Source: JBECKR01 sp040235415 (GTDB taxonomy: Bacteria > Acidobacteriota > Polarisedimenticolia > Polarisedimenticolales > Polarisedimenticolaceae). From it: DNA of 15,632 nt. A program made the position numbers and the translations under genes. This document shows positions 7,757 to 15,436 of this stretch, in pieces (within the stretch, counting starts at the first letter, position 1; every line of letters starts with the position of its first letter). The notes beneath the pieces were generated by a model, which saw only the letters and a list, made by a program, of their open reading frames with translations, was not told the DNA's origin and did not search any database. Where the stretch lies: assembly GCA_040235415.1 (NCBI GenBank), contig JBECKR010000189.1, positions 1 through 15,632 of the forward strand, in the 5' to 3' direction.

Positions 7757-9559
7757 GTGGTGAGGGCGGCCCTGTCATCCCCCGTGGAACGACCGATCGC
7801 CGTCGAGCGGAGCCGGGCATCCGTGCGGGCCGCCACCGAGACCCGATCCGACGATCTCCGCGCGACCGAGCCGCGGCGTCCCGCGACCCGGAACGAGCGG
7901 CTCGCCGGCGCGGCCCTGGCGGTCGCGCTCGTCGTGCTGGCGTTCTCCGGCCTCGGGATGACCCTGACCGAGCCGGACGAGGGACGCTACGTCGAGATCC
8001 CTCGCGAGATGATCGCGACCGGCGATTTCGTCACGCCCCGCCTCGACGGCGTGCTGTACCTCGAGAAGCCGCCGTTGTACTACTGGATGAACGCCGCCTC
8101 GCTCGAGGTCTTCGGGCACGGGCCGCTCGCGGCGCGGTTCTGGAGCGCGGCCCTCGGGCTGTTGGGCGTCGCCCTGACGTTTCGCCTCGCCCGCGGAGTC
8201 GCGGGCGTGCGGGTCGCGCTGTACGCGGCGGCGTTCCTCGGCACGTCGCCGCTGTGGGTCGTGATGGCCCACCTCAACACCATCGACATGGCGCTGACGT
8301 TCCTCACGACGCTGGCGCTCGCCTGCTTCTGGTGGGCGCACGAGGGAACGCGCCGCCTGCCGTGGATCGCGATGTTCGCGGTCGCGGCGCTCGCGGTGCT
8401 GTGCAAGGGGTTGATCGGAGCGGTCGTCCCGGGCGCCGTGGTGTTCCTGTACCTCCTCGCGACTCGCCGCTGGTCGATCCTGAGACGGGTCCCGTGGTTC
8501 TCCGGTCTTGCGGCGTTCGCCGTCCTCGCGGTGCCCTGGCACGTGCTGGCGGCGCGCGCCACGCCGCAGTTCCTGTGGTTCTACTTCGTGCACGAGCACG
8601 TCCTGCGCTACCTCACCGACGAGGCGCGCCGGGTCGAGCCGTTCTGGTTCTTCTTGGTGGTCGTCGGCGCCGGAGCGCTGCCGTGGATCGGGCTCCTGCC
8701 GTCCGCCGGCAGCCTCCTCGCGCGGCGCGAGGCGCGAGACGCCCACGGTCCCGAGCGCCGCGATCTCGCGCTGTTCGCCGCGCTGTGGGCGGGATTCGTG
8801 ATCGCGTTCTTCTCGATCTCGAAGTCGAAGTTGATTCCGTACGTCCTGCCGGCGTTCCCGCCGCTCGCGATCCTCTTCGCGCTGGCCGCGGAGCACGCCG
8901 AGAGGGTCGGGGGGAGAGAGCGGGCGCTGGCGCGCGCCGGAATGCTCGTGGCGCTCGCGGTCATGGTCGTGCTGTTCGTCCCGTTCCTGGCGGCGGGGCT
9001 CGGGCGGGTGCCGGCGTTCTCCGAGCCGGGGCGGCTGTTCCCGTGGGTCGTGCTCCCGGCGGCGCCCGGGATCGTCGTCGCGGCGTCGGCGATCGTGCTC
9101 TCGGCCCGGCGCCGCTCGACACGCGGGCAGGTCGCCGCCGCCGCCGCGACGGTCTTGCTGTGCGGCGCGCTCCTCGGAGCGGCGTCGCACACCGTCGAGC
9201 GGTACTCGACCGCCCGGATCGCCGACTGGCTCGACCGCAACGCGGGACCGGACGCCGAGGTCTTCGGGTTCCGGTTCTACCCGCAGTCGCTGCCGTTCCA
9301 GCTCCGGCGCACGATCGGTGTCGTCGAGAAGCGGGGCGAGCTCGAGTTCGGGATCGGCCAGCTCGACCCGGAAGAACGACTGCGACGCTTCCCCGACGCC
9401 GCGGAGTTCGCGCTACGCTGGCAGCTGGGGAAGCCGCTGTGGCTCGTCGTCGAGAAAGACCGCATGGGCTCGCTGCCGCGGTACGGCATCGAGCCGTACC
9501 GCACGATCCTCGAGGAGGGGAAGTACGTGCTCGTGACGAACCGCTGGAGGACCCCGTGA
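7757..9559 (+). CDS. arnT: ArnT-like lipid A 4-amino-4-deoxy-L-arabinose transferase (PMT-type glycosyltransferase)
   Basis: This protein of up to 600 residues transfers Ara4N from undecaprenyl phosphate to lipid A on the periplasmic face of the inner membrane. About twelve membrane segments run from ~48 to ~475, followed by a soluble C-terminal domain (~481-600). Family marks are EPDEGRYVEIPREMIATGDF (72-91, with the acidic pair Asp74/Glu75), YLEKPPLYYW (101-110), WFYFVHEHVLRYL (274-286), RRVEPFWFF followed by LPWIGLLP, SKLIPYVLP (357-365) and RGELEFG (526-532), closely parallel to what I recall of E. coli ArnT. The start is uncertain: GTG 7757 gives an N-terminal extension of about 40 residues relative to E. 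coli. GTG 7823 (Val23), with GGAG a little upstream, is an alternative. Its TGA overlaps the arnB GTG by four bases. The family is broad (GT39/GT83-like), but the following arn genes make this assignment strong. Confidence 0.9.
   Translation: MVRAALSSPVERPIAVERSRASVRAATETRSDDLRATEPRRPATRNERLAGAALAVALVVLAFSGLGMTLTEPDEGRYVEIPREMIATGDFVTPRLDGVLYLEKPPLYYWMNAASLEVFGHGPLAARFWSAALGLLGVALTFRLARGVAGVRVALYAAAFLGTSPLWVVMAHLNTIDMALTFLTTLALACFWWAHEGTRRLPWIAMFAVAALAVLCKGLIGAVVPGAVVFLYLLATRRWSILRRVPWFSGLAAFAVLAVPWHVLAARATPQFLWFYFVHEHVLRYLTDEARRVEPFWFFLVVVGAGALPWIGLLPSAGSLLARREARDAHGPERRDLALFAALWAGFVIAFFSISKSKLIPYVLPAFPPLAILFALAAEHAERVGGRERALARAGMLVALAVMVVLFVPFLAAGLGRVPAFSEPGRLFPWVVLPAAPGIVVAASAIVLSARRRSTRGQVAAAAATVLLCGALLGAASHTVERYSTARIADWLDRNAGPDAEVFGFRFYPQSLPFQLRRTIGVVEKRGELEFGIGQLDPEERLRRFPDAAEFALRWQLGKPLWLVVEKDRMGSLPRYGIEPYRTILEEGKYVLVTNRWRTP
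9546..9550 (+). promoter_or_regulatory. Ribosome binding site of arnB inside arnT
   Basis: GGAGG lies 5 bases before GTG 9556. It decides the arnB start: the frame is open for over 4 kb upstream with no meaningful protein, and homology begins about 11 residues after this GTG. Confidence 0.75.
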
Positions 9560-10740
9560 GCTCGACCCGCGCGTTCCGCAAGCGGTCGGAGTTCCTTCCG
9601 TTCTCGCGGCCGACGATCCGCCGGCAGGAGATCGACGAGGTCGTCGACACGCTGCGCTCCGGGTGGCTCACGACCGGGCCCAAGGCGGAGCGGTTCGAGC
9701 GCGAGTTCGCGGCGTACTGCGGGGTGCCGGAGGCGATGGCGCTGTCTTCCGCCACCGCGGGGCTCCACATCGGGCTCGCGGCGCTCGGCGTCGGGCCGGG
9801 CGACGAGATCGTGACCACCCCGATGACCTGGGCCTCGACCGTCAACATGATCGAGGTCCTCGGGGCCACGCCGGTGTTCGTGGACGTCCACCGCGACACG
9901 CTCCAGATCGACGCCGAGCGGCTCGAGGGCGCGATCACGGAGCGCACTCGCGGGATCCTCCCGGTGCACTACGCCGGCGCCCCCTCCGATCTCGACCCGA
10001 TCCTCGAGGTCGCGCGCCGACACGGGCTGTGGGTGCTCGAGGACGCCGCCCACGGCGTCGGGACGCGCTATCGCGGGCGCCACGTGGGGACGTTCGACCG
10101 CCTCGGGGTGTTCTCGTTCCACCCGATCAAGAACATGACGACCGGGGAGGGCGGCGTTCTGACGCTCGACGACCCGGATCTCGCCCGCAAGCTCCGGGCG
10201 CTCCGGTTCCACGGCCTCGAGAAGTCGGCGTGGAACCGCTACGCCGAAGGCGGCACGCCCCAGGTCGAGATCGTGCTCCCGGGGTTCAAATACAACTTCA
10301 TGGACCTGCAGGCCGCGATCGGCATCCATCAGCTCGCCTCGGTCGACGCGTTCAACGCCAAGCGTGCGGAGCTCGCCGCGCACTACCGTCGTCTGCTCGC
10401 CGGCGTCGAGGAGATCGAGCGGCCGGAGGCTCCGGCGTACGATCACGTCCACACCTGGCACCTCTACGTCGTCAAGGTGCTCGACGCAGCGGGGATCGGG
10501 CGGGACGCGTTCATGTCGGAGCTGAAGGCACGCAACGTCGGTACGGGGCTGCACTTCCGCGCGGTCCACACCCAGCCGTACTACGCCGGGAAGTACCCGC
10601 GGTGGATCGGCGCCCTCCCGAACGCCGAGTTCGCCTCCGAACGGATCTGCTCGCTGCCGCTGTTCCCGGCGATGACCGAGGACGACGTCGCCTACGTCGT
10701 CGAGGCGATCAAGGACGTGCTCGCGCAGGCGCGCCGCTGA
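9556..10740 (+). CDS. arnB: UDP-4-amino-4-deoxy-L-arabinose aminotransferase (PLP enzyme, DegT/DnrJ family)
   Basis: This 394-residue cytoplasmic enzyme transfers an amino group from glutamate to UDP-4-keto-pentose to give UDP-L-Ara4N. It is a full-length sugar aminotransferase. FLPFSRP is followed by SGWLTTGPK, then SSATAGLHI (64-72), LPVHYAGAPSDLD (135-147), LEDAAHGVGT (161-170, Asp163 to the PLP pyridine), FSFHPIKNMTTGEGG (186-200, Lys192 as the PLP Schiff-base lysine), KYNFMDLQAAI, GTGLHFRAVHTQPYY and SERICSLPLFP. These segments follow E. coli ArnB block by block, which makes ArnB more specific than a generic DegT call. The GTG start overlaps the arnT stop by four bases and has GGAGG five bases upstream. 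arnC starts 8 bases after its stop. Confidence 0.96.
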   Translation: MSSTRAFRKRSEFLPFSRPTIRRQEIDEVVDTLRSGWLTTGPKAERFEREFAAYCGVPEAMALSSATAGLHIGLAALGVGPGDEIVTTPMTWASTVNMIEVLGATPVFVDVHRDTLQIDAERLEGAITERTRGILPVHYAGAPSDLDPILEVARRHGLWVLEDAAHGVGTRYRGRHVGTFDRLGVFSFHPIKNMTTGEGGVLTLDDPDLARKLRALRFHGLEKSAWNRYAEGGTPQVEIVLPGFKYNFMDLQAAIGIHQLASVDAFNAKRAELAAHYRRLLAGVEEIERPEAPAYDHVHTWHLYVVKVLDAAGIGRDAFMSELKARNVGTGLHFRAVHTQPYYAGKYPRWIGALPNAEFASERICSLPLFPAMTEDDVAYVVEAIKDVLAQARR

Positions 10741-10748
10741 GGCCGATC

Positions 10749-11708
10749 ATGGAGAAGCCGTACCTCTCGATCGTGGTTCCGGTCTACAACGAGGAGGGGA
10801 ACCTCCCCGAGCTGCTCCGGCGGCTGTCCCCGGCGGTTGCGTCGATCGGGCGGCCGTACGAGATCGTGCTGGTCAACGACGGCAGCCGCGACCGCTCCTC
10901 CGAGATCCTGCGGGCGGCTGCCGAGCACGACCCGCACCTCGTCGTGGTCGACTTCAACCGCAACTACGGGCAGCACGCCGCGATCTTCGGAGGGTTCGAG
11001 GCGTCGCAGGGCGACGTCGTCGTGACGCTCGACGCCGATCTCCAGAACCCGCCCGAGGAGATCCCGAAGCTCGTCGCCAAGATCGAGGAGGGGTACGACG
11101 TCGTGGGCTCGGTTCGGGTCCACCGCCGCGATCCGCTGTACCGCAGGCTGGCCTCGAAGTTCGTGAACCGCATGACCGCGATGGCGACCGGCGTCCAGAT
11201 GAGCGACTACGGATGCATGCTGCGGGCGTACCGCCGAGCCGTGGGCGAGACGCTGTCGCGCTCGACCGAGATCTCGACCTTCATCCCGGTGCTCGCCGAC
11301 ATGTTCGCGGGCCGCGTCGCCGAGGTCCCGGTGGCGCACGCCGAGCGAGCCGCCGGCGAGAGCAAGTACAGCCTGTGGAAGCTGGTGCGGCTGCAGTTCG
11401 ACCTGATGACGAGCTTCACGCTGCTACCGCTGCGCGCCACCATGGTCGCCGGGTTCGTGATCGCGTTGCTCGCGGTGCTCGCCGGCGTCGTGCTGCTGGT
11501 CGGGCGCGTGCTGCTCGGCCCGGAATGGGCGGTCAGCGGGGTGTTCACGCTGTTCGGTGTGGTGTTCTTCTTCCTGGGCGCCGAGATGCTGGCGATCGGC
11601 CTGCTCGGCGAGTACGTCGGCCGGATCTATACCGAGGTCCGCCGCCGCCCGCGCTACGTCGTGCGGCAGGTGACGCGAGCGGAGGGCGCGGAGGAGGAAG
11701 GGCGTTGA
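10749..11708 (+). CDS. arnC: Undecaprenyl-phosphate 4-deoxy-4-formamido-L-arabinose transferase
   Basis: This 319-residue family-2 glycosyltransferase moves Ara4-formyl-N from UDP to undecaprenyl phosphate at the cytoplasmic face of the inner membrane. The GT-A domain carries SIVVPVYNEEGNLPEL (7-22), LVNDGSRD (41-48) and TLDADLQNPPEEIP (93-106, with the Asp95-x-Asp97 metal site). NRNYGQHAAIFGGF (70-83) and SDYGCMLRAYRR (152-163) are typical of ArnC rather than of general dolichol-phosphate-mannose-synthase-like enzymes. Two membrane helices follow (about 229-253 and 263-288), then GLLGEYVGRIYTEVRRRPRY near the end. GAGG six bases before ATG 10749 supports the start. The stop overlaps the TTG start of the formyltransferase gene. 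Confidence 0.95.
   Translation: MEKPYLSIVVPVYNEEGNLPELLRRLSPAVASIGRPYEIVLVNDGSRDRSSEILRAAAEHDPHLVVVDFNRNYGQHAAIFGGFEASQGDVVVTLDADLQNPPEEIPKLVAKIEEGYDVVGSVRVHRRDPLYRRLASKFVNRMTAMATGVQMSDYGCMLRAYRRAVGETLSRSTEISTFIPVLADMFAGRVAEVPVAHAERAAGESKYSLWKLVRLQFDLMTSFTLLPLRATMVAGFVIALLAVLAGVVLLVGRVLLGPEWAVSGVFTLFGVVFFFLGAEMLAIGLLGEYVGRIYTEVRRRPRYVVRQVTRAEGAEEEGR
11692..11697 (+). promoter_or_regulatory. Consensus ribosome binding site for a TTG start (arnA formyltransferase)
   Basis: A perfect AGGAGG lies 7 bases before TTG 11705, inside the 3' end of arnC. It compensates for the weak start codon and settles the start, since the frame is open upstream and offers other candidates. Confidence 0.85.
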
Positions 11709-12655
11709 GGGCCGCGGTCCTCGGCTACCACACGATCGGCTGCGTCGGGTTCGACGCGCTCCTGCGCCACGGGTTCGAGGTCGCCGCGGTCGTGACGCAC
11801 CGCGACGACCCCCGCGAAGACGTGTGGTGGGAGTCGCTGGCGGAGCGCGCCGAGGCCCGTGGGGTCCCGGTCGCCTACAGCGACGACCCGCGCGTGCCGG
11901 CCTACTCCGAGACGCTGCGAGCGGCGCGCCCGGACGTCCTGTTCTCCTTCTACTTCCGCCACATGATCCCGGTCGAGCTGCTCTCGATCGCGCGCGCCGG
12001 CGCGTTCAACCTGCACGGCTCGCTGCTCCCGAAGTTCCGCGGACGCGCCCCGGTGAACTGGGTGCTCGTCGAGGGCGAGACCGAGACGGGCGTGAGCCTG
12101 CACCGCATGGTCGCGAAGCCGGACGCCGGCGACCTCGTCGACCAGGAGGCGGTCGCGATCGATCCGTGGGACACCGCGTACACGCTGTTCCGCAAGCTCG
12201 AGGGCGCGGCACGGATCGTGCTGGACCGCGCGCTGCCGGCGATCGCCGAGGGTCGGGCCGCGAGCCGCCCGCTCGACCTCGCGCGCGGGTCGTACCGCGG
12301 AGGGCGCCGCCCGGCCGACGGGCGGATCGACTGGTCGCGACCGGCGGGTCGGATCCACGACCTCGTACGCGCCGTGACGCGGCCATATCCGGGAGCGTTC
12401 ACCACGTTCCGCGGTCGGAAGCTCCTGGTGTGGTGGGTCGAGCCGCTGCCACAGGCGCGGGCCGCGGGCGGAGCCGAGCCGGGCACGGTGGTCGGCCTCG
12501 AGCCGTCCGGTATCCTGGTCGCCGCGGGCGAGGGTCTCGTCCGCCTGATCACGGTCCAGATCGAGGGCCAGCCGCAGCAGCCGGCTCGCCCGTTCGCGGC
12601 GATCGAGGACGTTCGCGAAGGCGAGCGGCTCGGCGCCCCGGAAGGAACGCCATGA
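11705..12655 (+). CDS. arnA: UDP-L-Ara4N formyltransferase (stand-alone N-terminal half of ArnA)
   Basis: This 316-residue enzyme uses N10-formyltetrahydrofolate to formylate UDP-L-Ara4N in the cytoplasm. Translation from TTG gives MRAAVLGYHTIGCVGFDALL, which aligns from residue 1 with what I recall of the E. coli ArnA N-terminus (MKTVVFAYHDMGCLG), so the start is well supported. The catalytic residues fall at the same numbers as in E. coli: Asn102 and His104 in FNLHGSLLPKFRGRAP, and Asp140 in PDAGDLV. A C-terminal OB-like part (about 200-316) follows, with RPYPGAFTTF. In enterobacteria this is the N-terminal half of the bifunctional ArnA; here it ends with its own stop and a four-base overlap (ATGA) with the dehydrogenase gene. 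TTGA also overlaps the arnC stop. The symbol marks the ArnA formyltransferase half. Confidence 0.94.
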   Translation: MRAAVLGYHTIGCVGFDALLRHGFEVAAVVTHRDDPREDVWWESLAERAEARGVPVAYSDDPRVPAYSETLRAARPDVLFSFYFRHMIPVELLSIARAGAFNLHGSLLPKFRGRAPVNWVLVEGETETGVSLHRMVAKPDAGDLVDQEAVAIDPWDTAYTLFRKLEGAARIVLDRALPAIAEGRAASRPLDLARGSYRGGRRPADGRIDWSRPAGRIHDLVRAVTRPYPGAFTTFRGRKLLVWWVEPLPQARAAGGAEPGTVVGLEPSGILVAAGEGLVRLITVQIEGQPQQPARPFAAIEDVREGERLGAPEGTP

Positions 12656-13701
12656 ACATCCTGATCCTCGGCGTCGACGGATTCATCGGCCACGCCCTGA
12701 CCCGTCGCATCCTGGCGACGACGGACTGGAAGGTCTTCGGCATGGACCTCCACAGCAGCCGGCTCGGCGACCTCGTCGACTCGCCCGCGTTCCGCTACAT
12801 CGAGGGCGACATCTCGATCAACCTCGAGTGGATCGAGTATCACGTCAAGAAGTGCGACGTCGTGCTGCCGCTCGTCGCGATCGCGACGCCCGCGACCTAC
12901 GTCAAGGACCCGCTCGCGGTGTTCGAGCTCGACTTCGAGCAGAACTTGAGGGTCGTGCGGCAGTGCGTCAAGTACGGGAAACGGGTCCTGTTCCCGTCGA
13001 CCTCCGAGGTCTACGGCATGTGCCGCGACGACGTCTTCGACGAGGACGAGAGCACCCTCGTGTACGGCCCGATCGGCAAGCAGCGTTGGATCTACGCCTG
13101 CTCGAAGCAGCTCCTCGACCGCGTCATCGCGGCCTACGGGCAGCAGCGCGGGCTGCGCTACACCTGCTTCCGGCCGTTCAACTGGATCGGTCCGGGGCTC
13201 GACGCCATCGACATCGCGAAGGAAGGCTCGTCGCGCGTCGTCACCCAGTTCATCGCGGACCTGATGGAGGGCCGGCCGATCCAGCTCGTCGACGGCGGCT
13301 CTCAGAAGCGCTGCTTCACCTGGATCGACGACGGCATCGAGGCGCTCATGACGATGATCGAGAACCGCGACGGCGCCTGCGACGGAGAGATCTTCAACGT
13401 CGGCAACCCGAACAACGAGTGCTCGATCAAGGACCTCGCCGAGAAGCTGGCGGCGACCTACGTCGACCTGCGGAAAGGAGCGGCGGACTTCACGCCGCCG
13501 CGGATCGTCGAGGTCGGGGCGGGGAAGTTCTACGGCAAGGGGTACCAGGACATCGTGCACCGCACGCCCTCGATCGCGAAGGCCGGCCGGCTCCTTGGCT
13601 GGAGCCCGAAGACCGGGCTCGACGAGGCGCTGCGCCGCACGTTCGAGGCGTTCATGCAGGAGTGGGACGCGCGCCCGGCCTCGACCGGCGCGGCGCGCTG
13701 A
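12652..13701 (+). CDS. arnA: UDP-glucuronate dehydrogenase/decarboxylase (stand-alone C-terminal half of ArnA)
   Basis: This 349-residue SDR enzyme uses NAD+ to oxidise UDP-glucuronate at C4 and decarboxylate it to the UDP-4-keto-pentose, the committed step to Ara4N. The Rossmann motif is GVDGFIG (7-13). SINLEWIEYHVKKCDVVLPL (55-74) is nearly identical to what I recall of E. coli ArnA. Catalytic residues are Ser118 and Glu119 (PSTSEVYGM), Tyr148 and Lys152 (YACSK), and Arg304 in GKGYQDIVHR. Each lies exactly 315 below its E. coli ArnA counterpart (433, 434, 463, 467, 619), with no net gap. ATG 12652 overlaps the formyltransferase stop, with AAGGA five bases upstream. Retention of Glu119 and Arg304 points to the decarboxylase rather than to a simple epimerase. 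ArnD starts 7 bases after the stop. Confidence 0.95.
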   Translation: MNILILGVDGFIGHALTRRILATTDWKVFGMDLHSSRLGDLVDSPAFRYIEGDISINLEWIEYHVKKCDVVLPLVAIATPATYVKDPLAVFELDFEQNLRVVRQCVKYGKRVLFPSTSEVYGMCRDDVFDEDESTLVYGPIGKQRWIYACSKQLLDRVIAAYGQQRGLRYTCFRPFNWIGPGLDAIDIAKEGSSRVVTQFIADLMEGRPIQLVDGGSQKRCFTWIDDGIEALMTMIENRDGACDGEIFNVGNPNNECSIKDLAEKLAATYVDLRKGAADFTPPRIVEVGAGKFYGKGYQDIVHRTPSIAKAGRLLGWSPKTGLDEALRRTFEAFMQEWDARPASTGAAR

Positions 13702-13708
13702 GCGCCGG

Positions 13709-14608
13709 GTGGGTCCCGCGCTCCTCGGCGTCCGCGTCGACGTCGACACCCACGACGGCATGCGGGACGGCGTCCCGGGGCTGCTGCGCTGCTTCGAGGG
13801 CGCGGGAGCGCGGGGCACGTTCTACCTCACGATGGGCCCGGACCGCGCCGGCCGCGCCGTCTTCAACCTCCTGCGCCCGGGGTTCCTGGGCAAGATGCGC
13901 CGCACCCGTGCGGCGCGCGTCTACGGCGTCCGGACCGTGCTGTCGGGGACGCTGCTCCCGGCCCGGCCGGTGGCGACCGCGTTCCCGGAGATCGCGCGCG
14001 AGGTCGAGCGCCGCGGACACGAGAGCGGCGTGCACGCCTGGGATCACCGCGCCTGGCAGGACCGCCTCGACCGGTTCCCTCCGGATCGCGTGCGCCGCGA
14101 TCTCGACCGCGGGTTCGAGGCGTACCGCGGGCTGTACGGCCGGCCGCCAGGGACCTACGCGGCGCCGGCCTGGTTCGTCAACGACGAGGCGCTGCTCCAC
14201 GAGGAGAGCTACGGCCTCGCATACGCGAGCGACTGCCGCGGACGCGAGCCCTTCCTGCCGATCGTGCGCGGGACGACGCTCGCGACCCCGCAAGTGCCCT
14301 CGACCCTCCCGACGCTCGACGAGGCCCTGGGTGACACCGTCGTGAGCGCGGCGGACTACTTCGAGCGGGTCCTGGAGCAGGCGCGAGGGCAGGCGTGGCC
14401 GGTCCTGACGGTTCACGCCGAGCTCGAGGGCGGGCCGTACGCCGCGGAGTTCGCGGCTTTCCTCGAGCGCGCGGCCGCCGCGGGGCTCGCCCCGGTCCCG
14501 CTCGGCGATCTGCTCCGCGGCCGTCTCGCCGCCGGCCCGCTCGCGGCCTGCACCCTGACCCGCGCCCCCGTCCCCGGCCGCCACGGCGAGCTCTCCACGC
14601 AGACCTAG
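13709..14608 (+). CDS. arnD: Undecaprenyl-phosphate Ara4-formyl-N deformylase (NodB-fold)
   Basis: This 299-residue metal-dependent deformylase of the polysaccharide-deacetylase superfamily removes the formyl group from the lipid-linked sugar, making transport and transfer effectively irreversible. ArnD-type segments are LLGVRVDVDT (5-14, metal/base aspartates), DGVPGLLRCFE (20-30), MGPDRAGRAVFNLLRP (42-57), GVHAWDHRAWQDRLDRF (107-123, the two metal histidines His109 and His113), YASDCRGREPFLP (172-184) and LTVHAELEGGPYAAEF (233-248). Length fits the E. coli enzyme (~296). GTG 13709 is the only start that keeps the short N-terminus of the family; it has only a weak ribosome binding site (GAG) 7 bases after the previous stop, so expression probably depends on coupling. 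The third base of its TAG stop is also the first base of a REP-like element. Confidence 0.95.
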   Translation: MGPALLGVRVDVDTHDGMRDGVPGLLRCFEGAGARGTFYLTMGPDRAGRAVFNLLRPGFLGKMRRTRAARVYGVRTVLSGTLLPARPVATAFPEIAREVERRGHESGVHAWDHRAWQDRLDRFPPDRVRRDLDRGFEAYRGLYGRPPGTYAAPAWFVNDEALLHEESYGLAYASDCRGREPFLPIVRGTTLATPQVPSTLPTLDEALGDTVVSAADYFERVLEQARGQAWPVLTVHAELEGGPYAAEFAAFLERAAAAGLAPVPLGDLLRGRLAAGPLAACTLTRAPVPGRHGELSTQT

Positions 14609-14641
14609 GGGACGTTTTCCGAAACGCCCTTTCGGGGACGG
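14608..14641. repeat. REP-like palindromic element, copy A, overlapping the arnD stop
   Basis: The 34-base element begins GGGGACGTTTTCCG and ends TTTCGGGGACGG, with a GAAACGCCC centre. It matches copy B at 32 of 34 positions. CGTTT and AAACG within it can form a small hairpin. It starts on the last base of the arnD stop codon and may mark the 3' end of the operon transcript. A further 5-base hairpin (CGGGC 14665-14669, GCCCG 14675-14679) follows without a T run. Confidence 0.85.
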
Positions 14642-14712
14642 GTAACGCCGTCATCGAGCGACCACGGGCGCGAAGCCCGCAGTGCGCGTAGTCTTGTCGA
14701 GATGGAACCGAC

Positions 14713-15375
14713 ATGACGAGCCTCGGCACCCGCCTACGGGAGGTGCACCGCGCCACCACGTTCCGACGCGCCCTGGCGCGATTCCGCCGCCGGCCGGCGG
14801 ATCCGTCGTCCAGCGGGAAGCTCCTCGACCGCCTGTGGTACGGCTGGGGGAACACCGGCTGGTCGGCGCGCGGGATCTTCCTGGAGCAGATGCTCGCGGA
14901 GGTCTCGCACACCGGGGGCCCGGTCCTGGAGTGCGGGTCCGGCCTCTCGACGATCCTCCTGGCGGTCGCCGCCGAGCGGCTCGGCACGCGGGTCTGGTCG
15001 CTCGAGCACACGGCGGAGTGGGCCGACGTCGTGCGCGCGCGGCTCGAGCGTGAGGGGCTCGCGACCGCGACGGTGCACTGCGCCCCGCTCCGGAACTACG
15101 GCGCGTTCGCCTGGTACGACCCGCCGCTCGACCGCATCCCACGCAATGTACGACTCGTGCTGTGCGACGGACCTCCCGGCGACGTCCCGGGCGGCCGCTA
15201 CGGTCTCGTGCCGGTGCTCCGCGACCGCTTCGCCCCGGGCTGCGTGATCCTGCTCGACGACATCGTCCGCGACGAGGAGCGCGCGATCGCGCACCGCTGG
15301 GCGGACGAACTCGGCACGGCCGCGAAGTTCCTCGGCGAGCCGCCGACCGTCATCGCCCGCCTCGTCGTCCCGTAG
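14713..15375 (+). CDS. Class I SAM-dependent methyltransferase-like protein
   Basis: This 220-residue protein has a compact Rossmann methyltransferase core: motif I VLECGSGLSTILLA (71-84, SAM glycine loop), an acidic end of strand 2 in VWSLEH (Glu98, expected to hold the ribose), VRLVLCDGPPGD (146-157, strand 4 with Asp152) and CVILLDDIVRDEER (177-190). The ~70 residues before the core contain KLLDRLWYGWGNTGWSARGIFLEQML, typical of small sugar- or lipid-linked methyltransferase-like proteins. The substrate cannot be inferred. It follows arnD by 104 bases and a REP-like copy, so it is probably a separate unit; TAGTCT at 14689-14694 might be its -10. The ribosome binding site before ATG 14713 is weak (GGAAC). 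A second REP-like copy begins within two bases of its stop. It could act on the same envelope glycan or be unrelated. Confidence 0.8.
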   Translation: MTSLGTRLREVHRATTFRRALARFRRRPADPSSSGKLLDRLWYGWGNTGWSARGIFLEQMLAEVSHTGGPVLECGSGLSTILLAVAAERLGTRVWSLEHTAEWADVVRARLEREGLATATVHCAPLRNYGAFAWYDPPLDRIPRNVRLVLCDGPPGDVPGGRYGLVPVLRDRFAPGCVILLDDIVRDEERAIAHRWADELGTAAKFLGEPPTVIARLVVP

Positions 15376-15376
15376 A

Positions 15377-15410
15377 AGGGACGTTTCCCGAAACGCCCTT
15401 TCGGGGACGG
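15377..15410. repeat. REP-like palindromic element, copy B
   Basis: AGGGACGTTTCCCG at the left and TTTCGGGGACGG at the right identify this as a direct copy of the element after arnD (32 of 34 matches). It starts two bases after the methyltransferase TAG and forms the left arm of an inverted pair with copy C, 26 bases away. Confidence 0.88.
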
Positions 15411-15436
15411 CTAGCGATCCGGGTCCTCCCCGACAC

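Noticed and set aside
5113..10740. Plus-strand frame of 1875 codons that could look like a giant fusion protein
   Set aside because: Only the last 394 codons (from GTG 9556) are protein-like (ArnB). The rest runs out of frame through the flavoprotein and arnT, is arginine-rich, and has no start signal.
9556..10740. Generic DegT-family aminotransferase for O-antigen sugars (for example perosamine or QuiNAc4N type)
   Set aside because: Block-by-block similarity to ArnB and the surrounding arnT, arnC, split arnA and arnD make the Ara4N aminotransferase the specific call.
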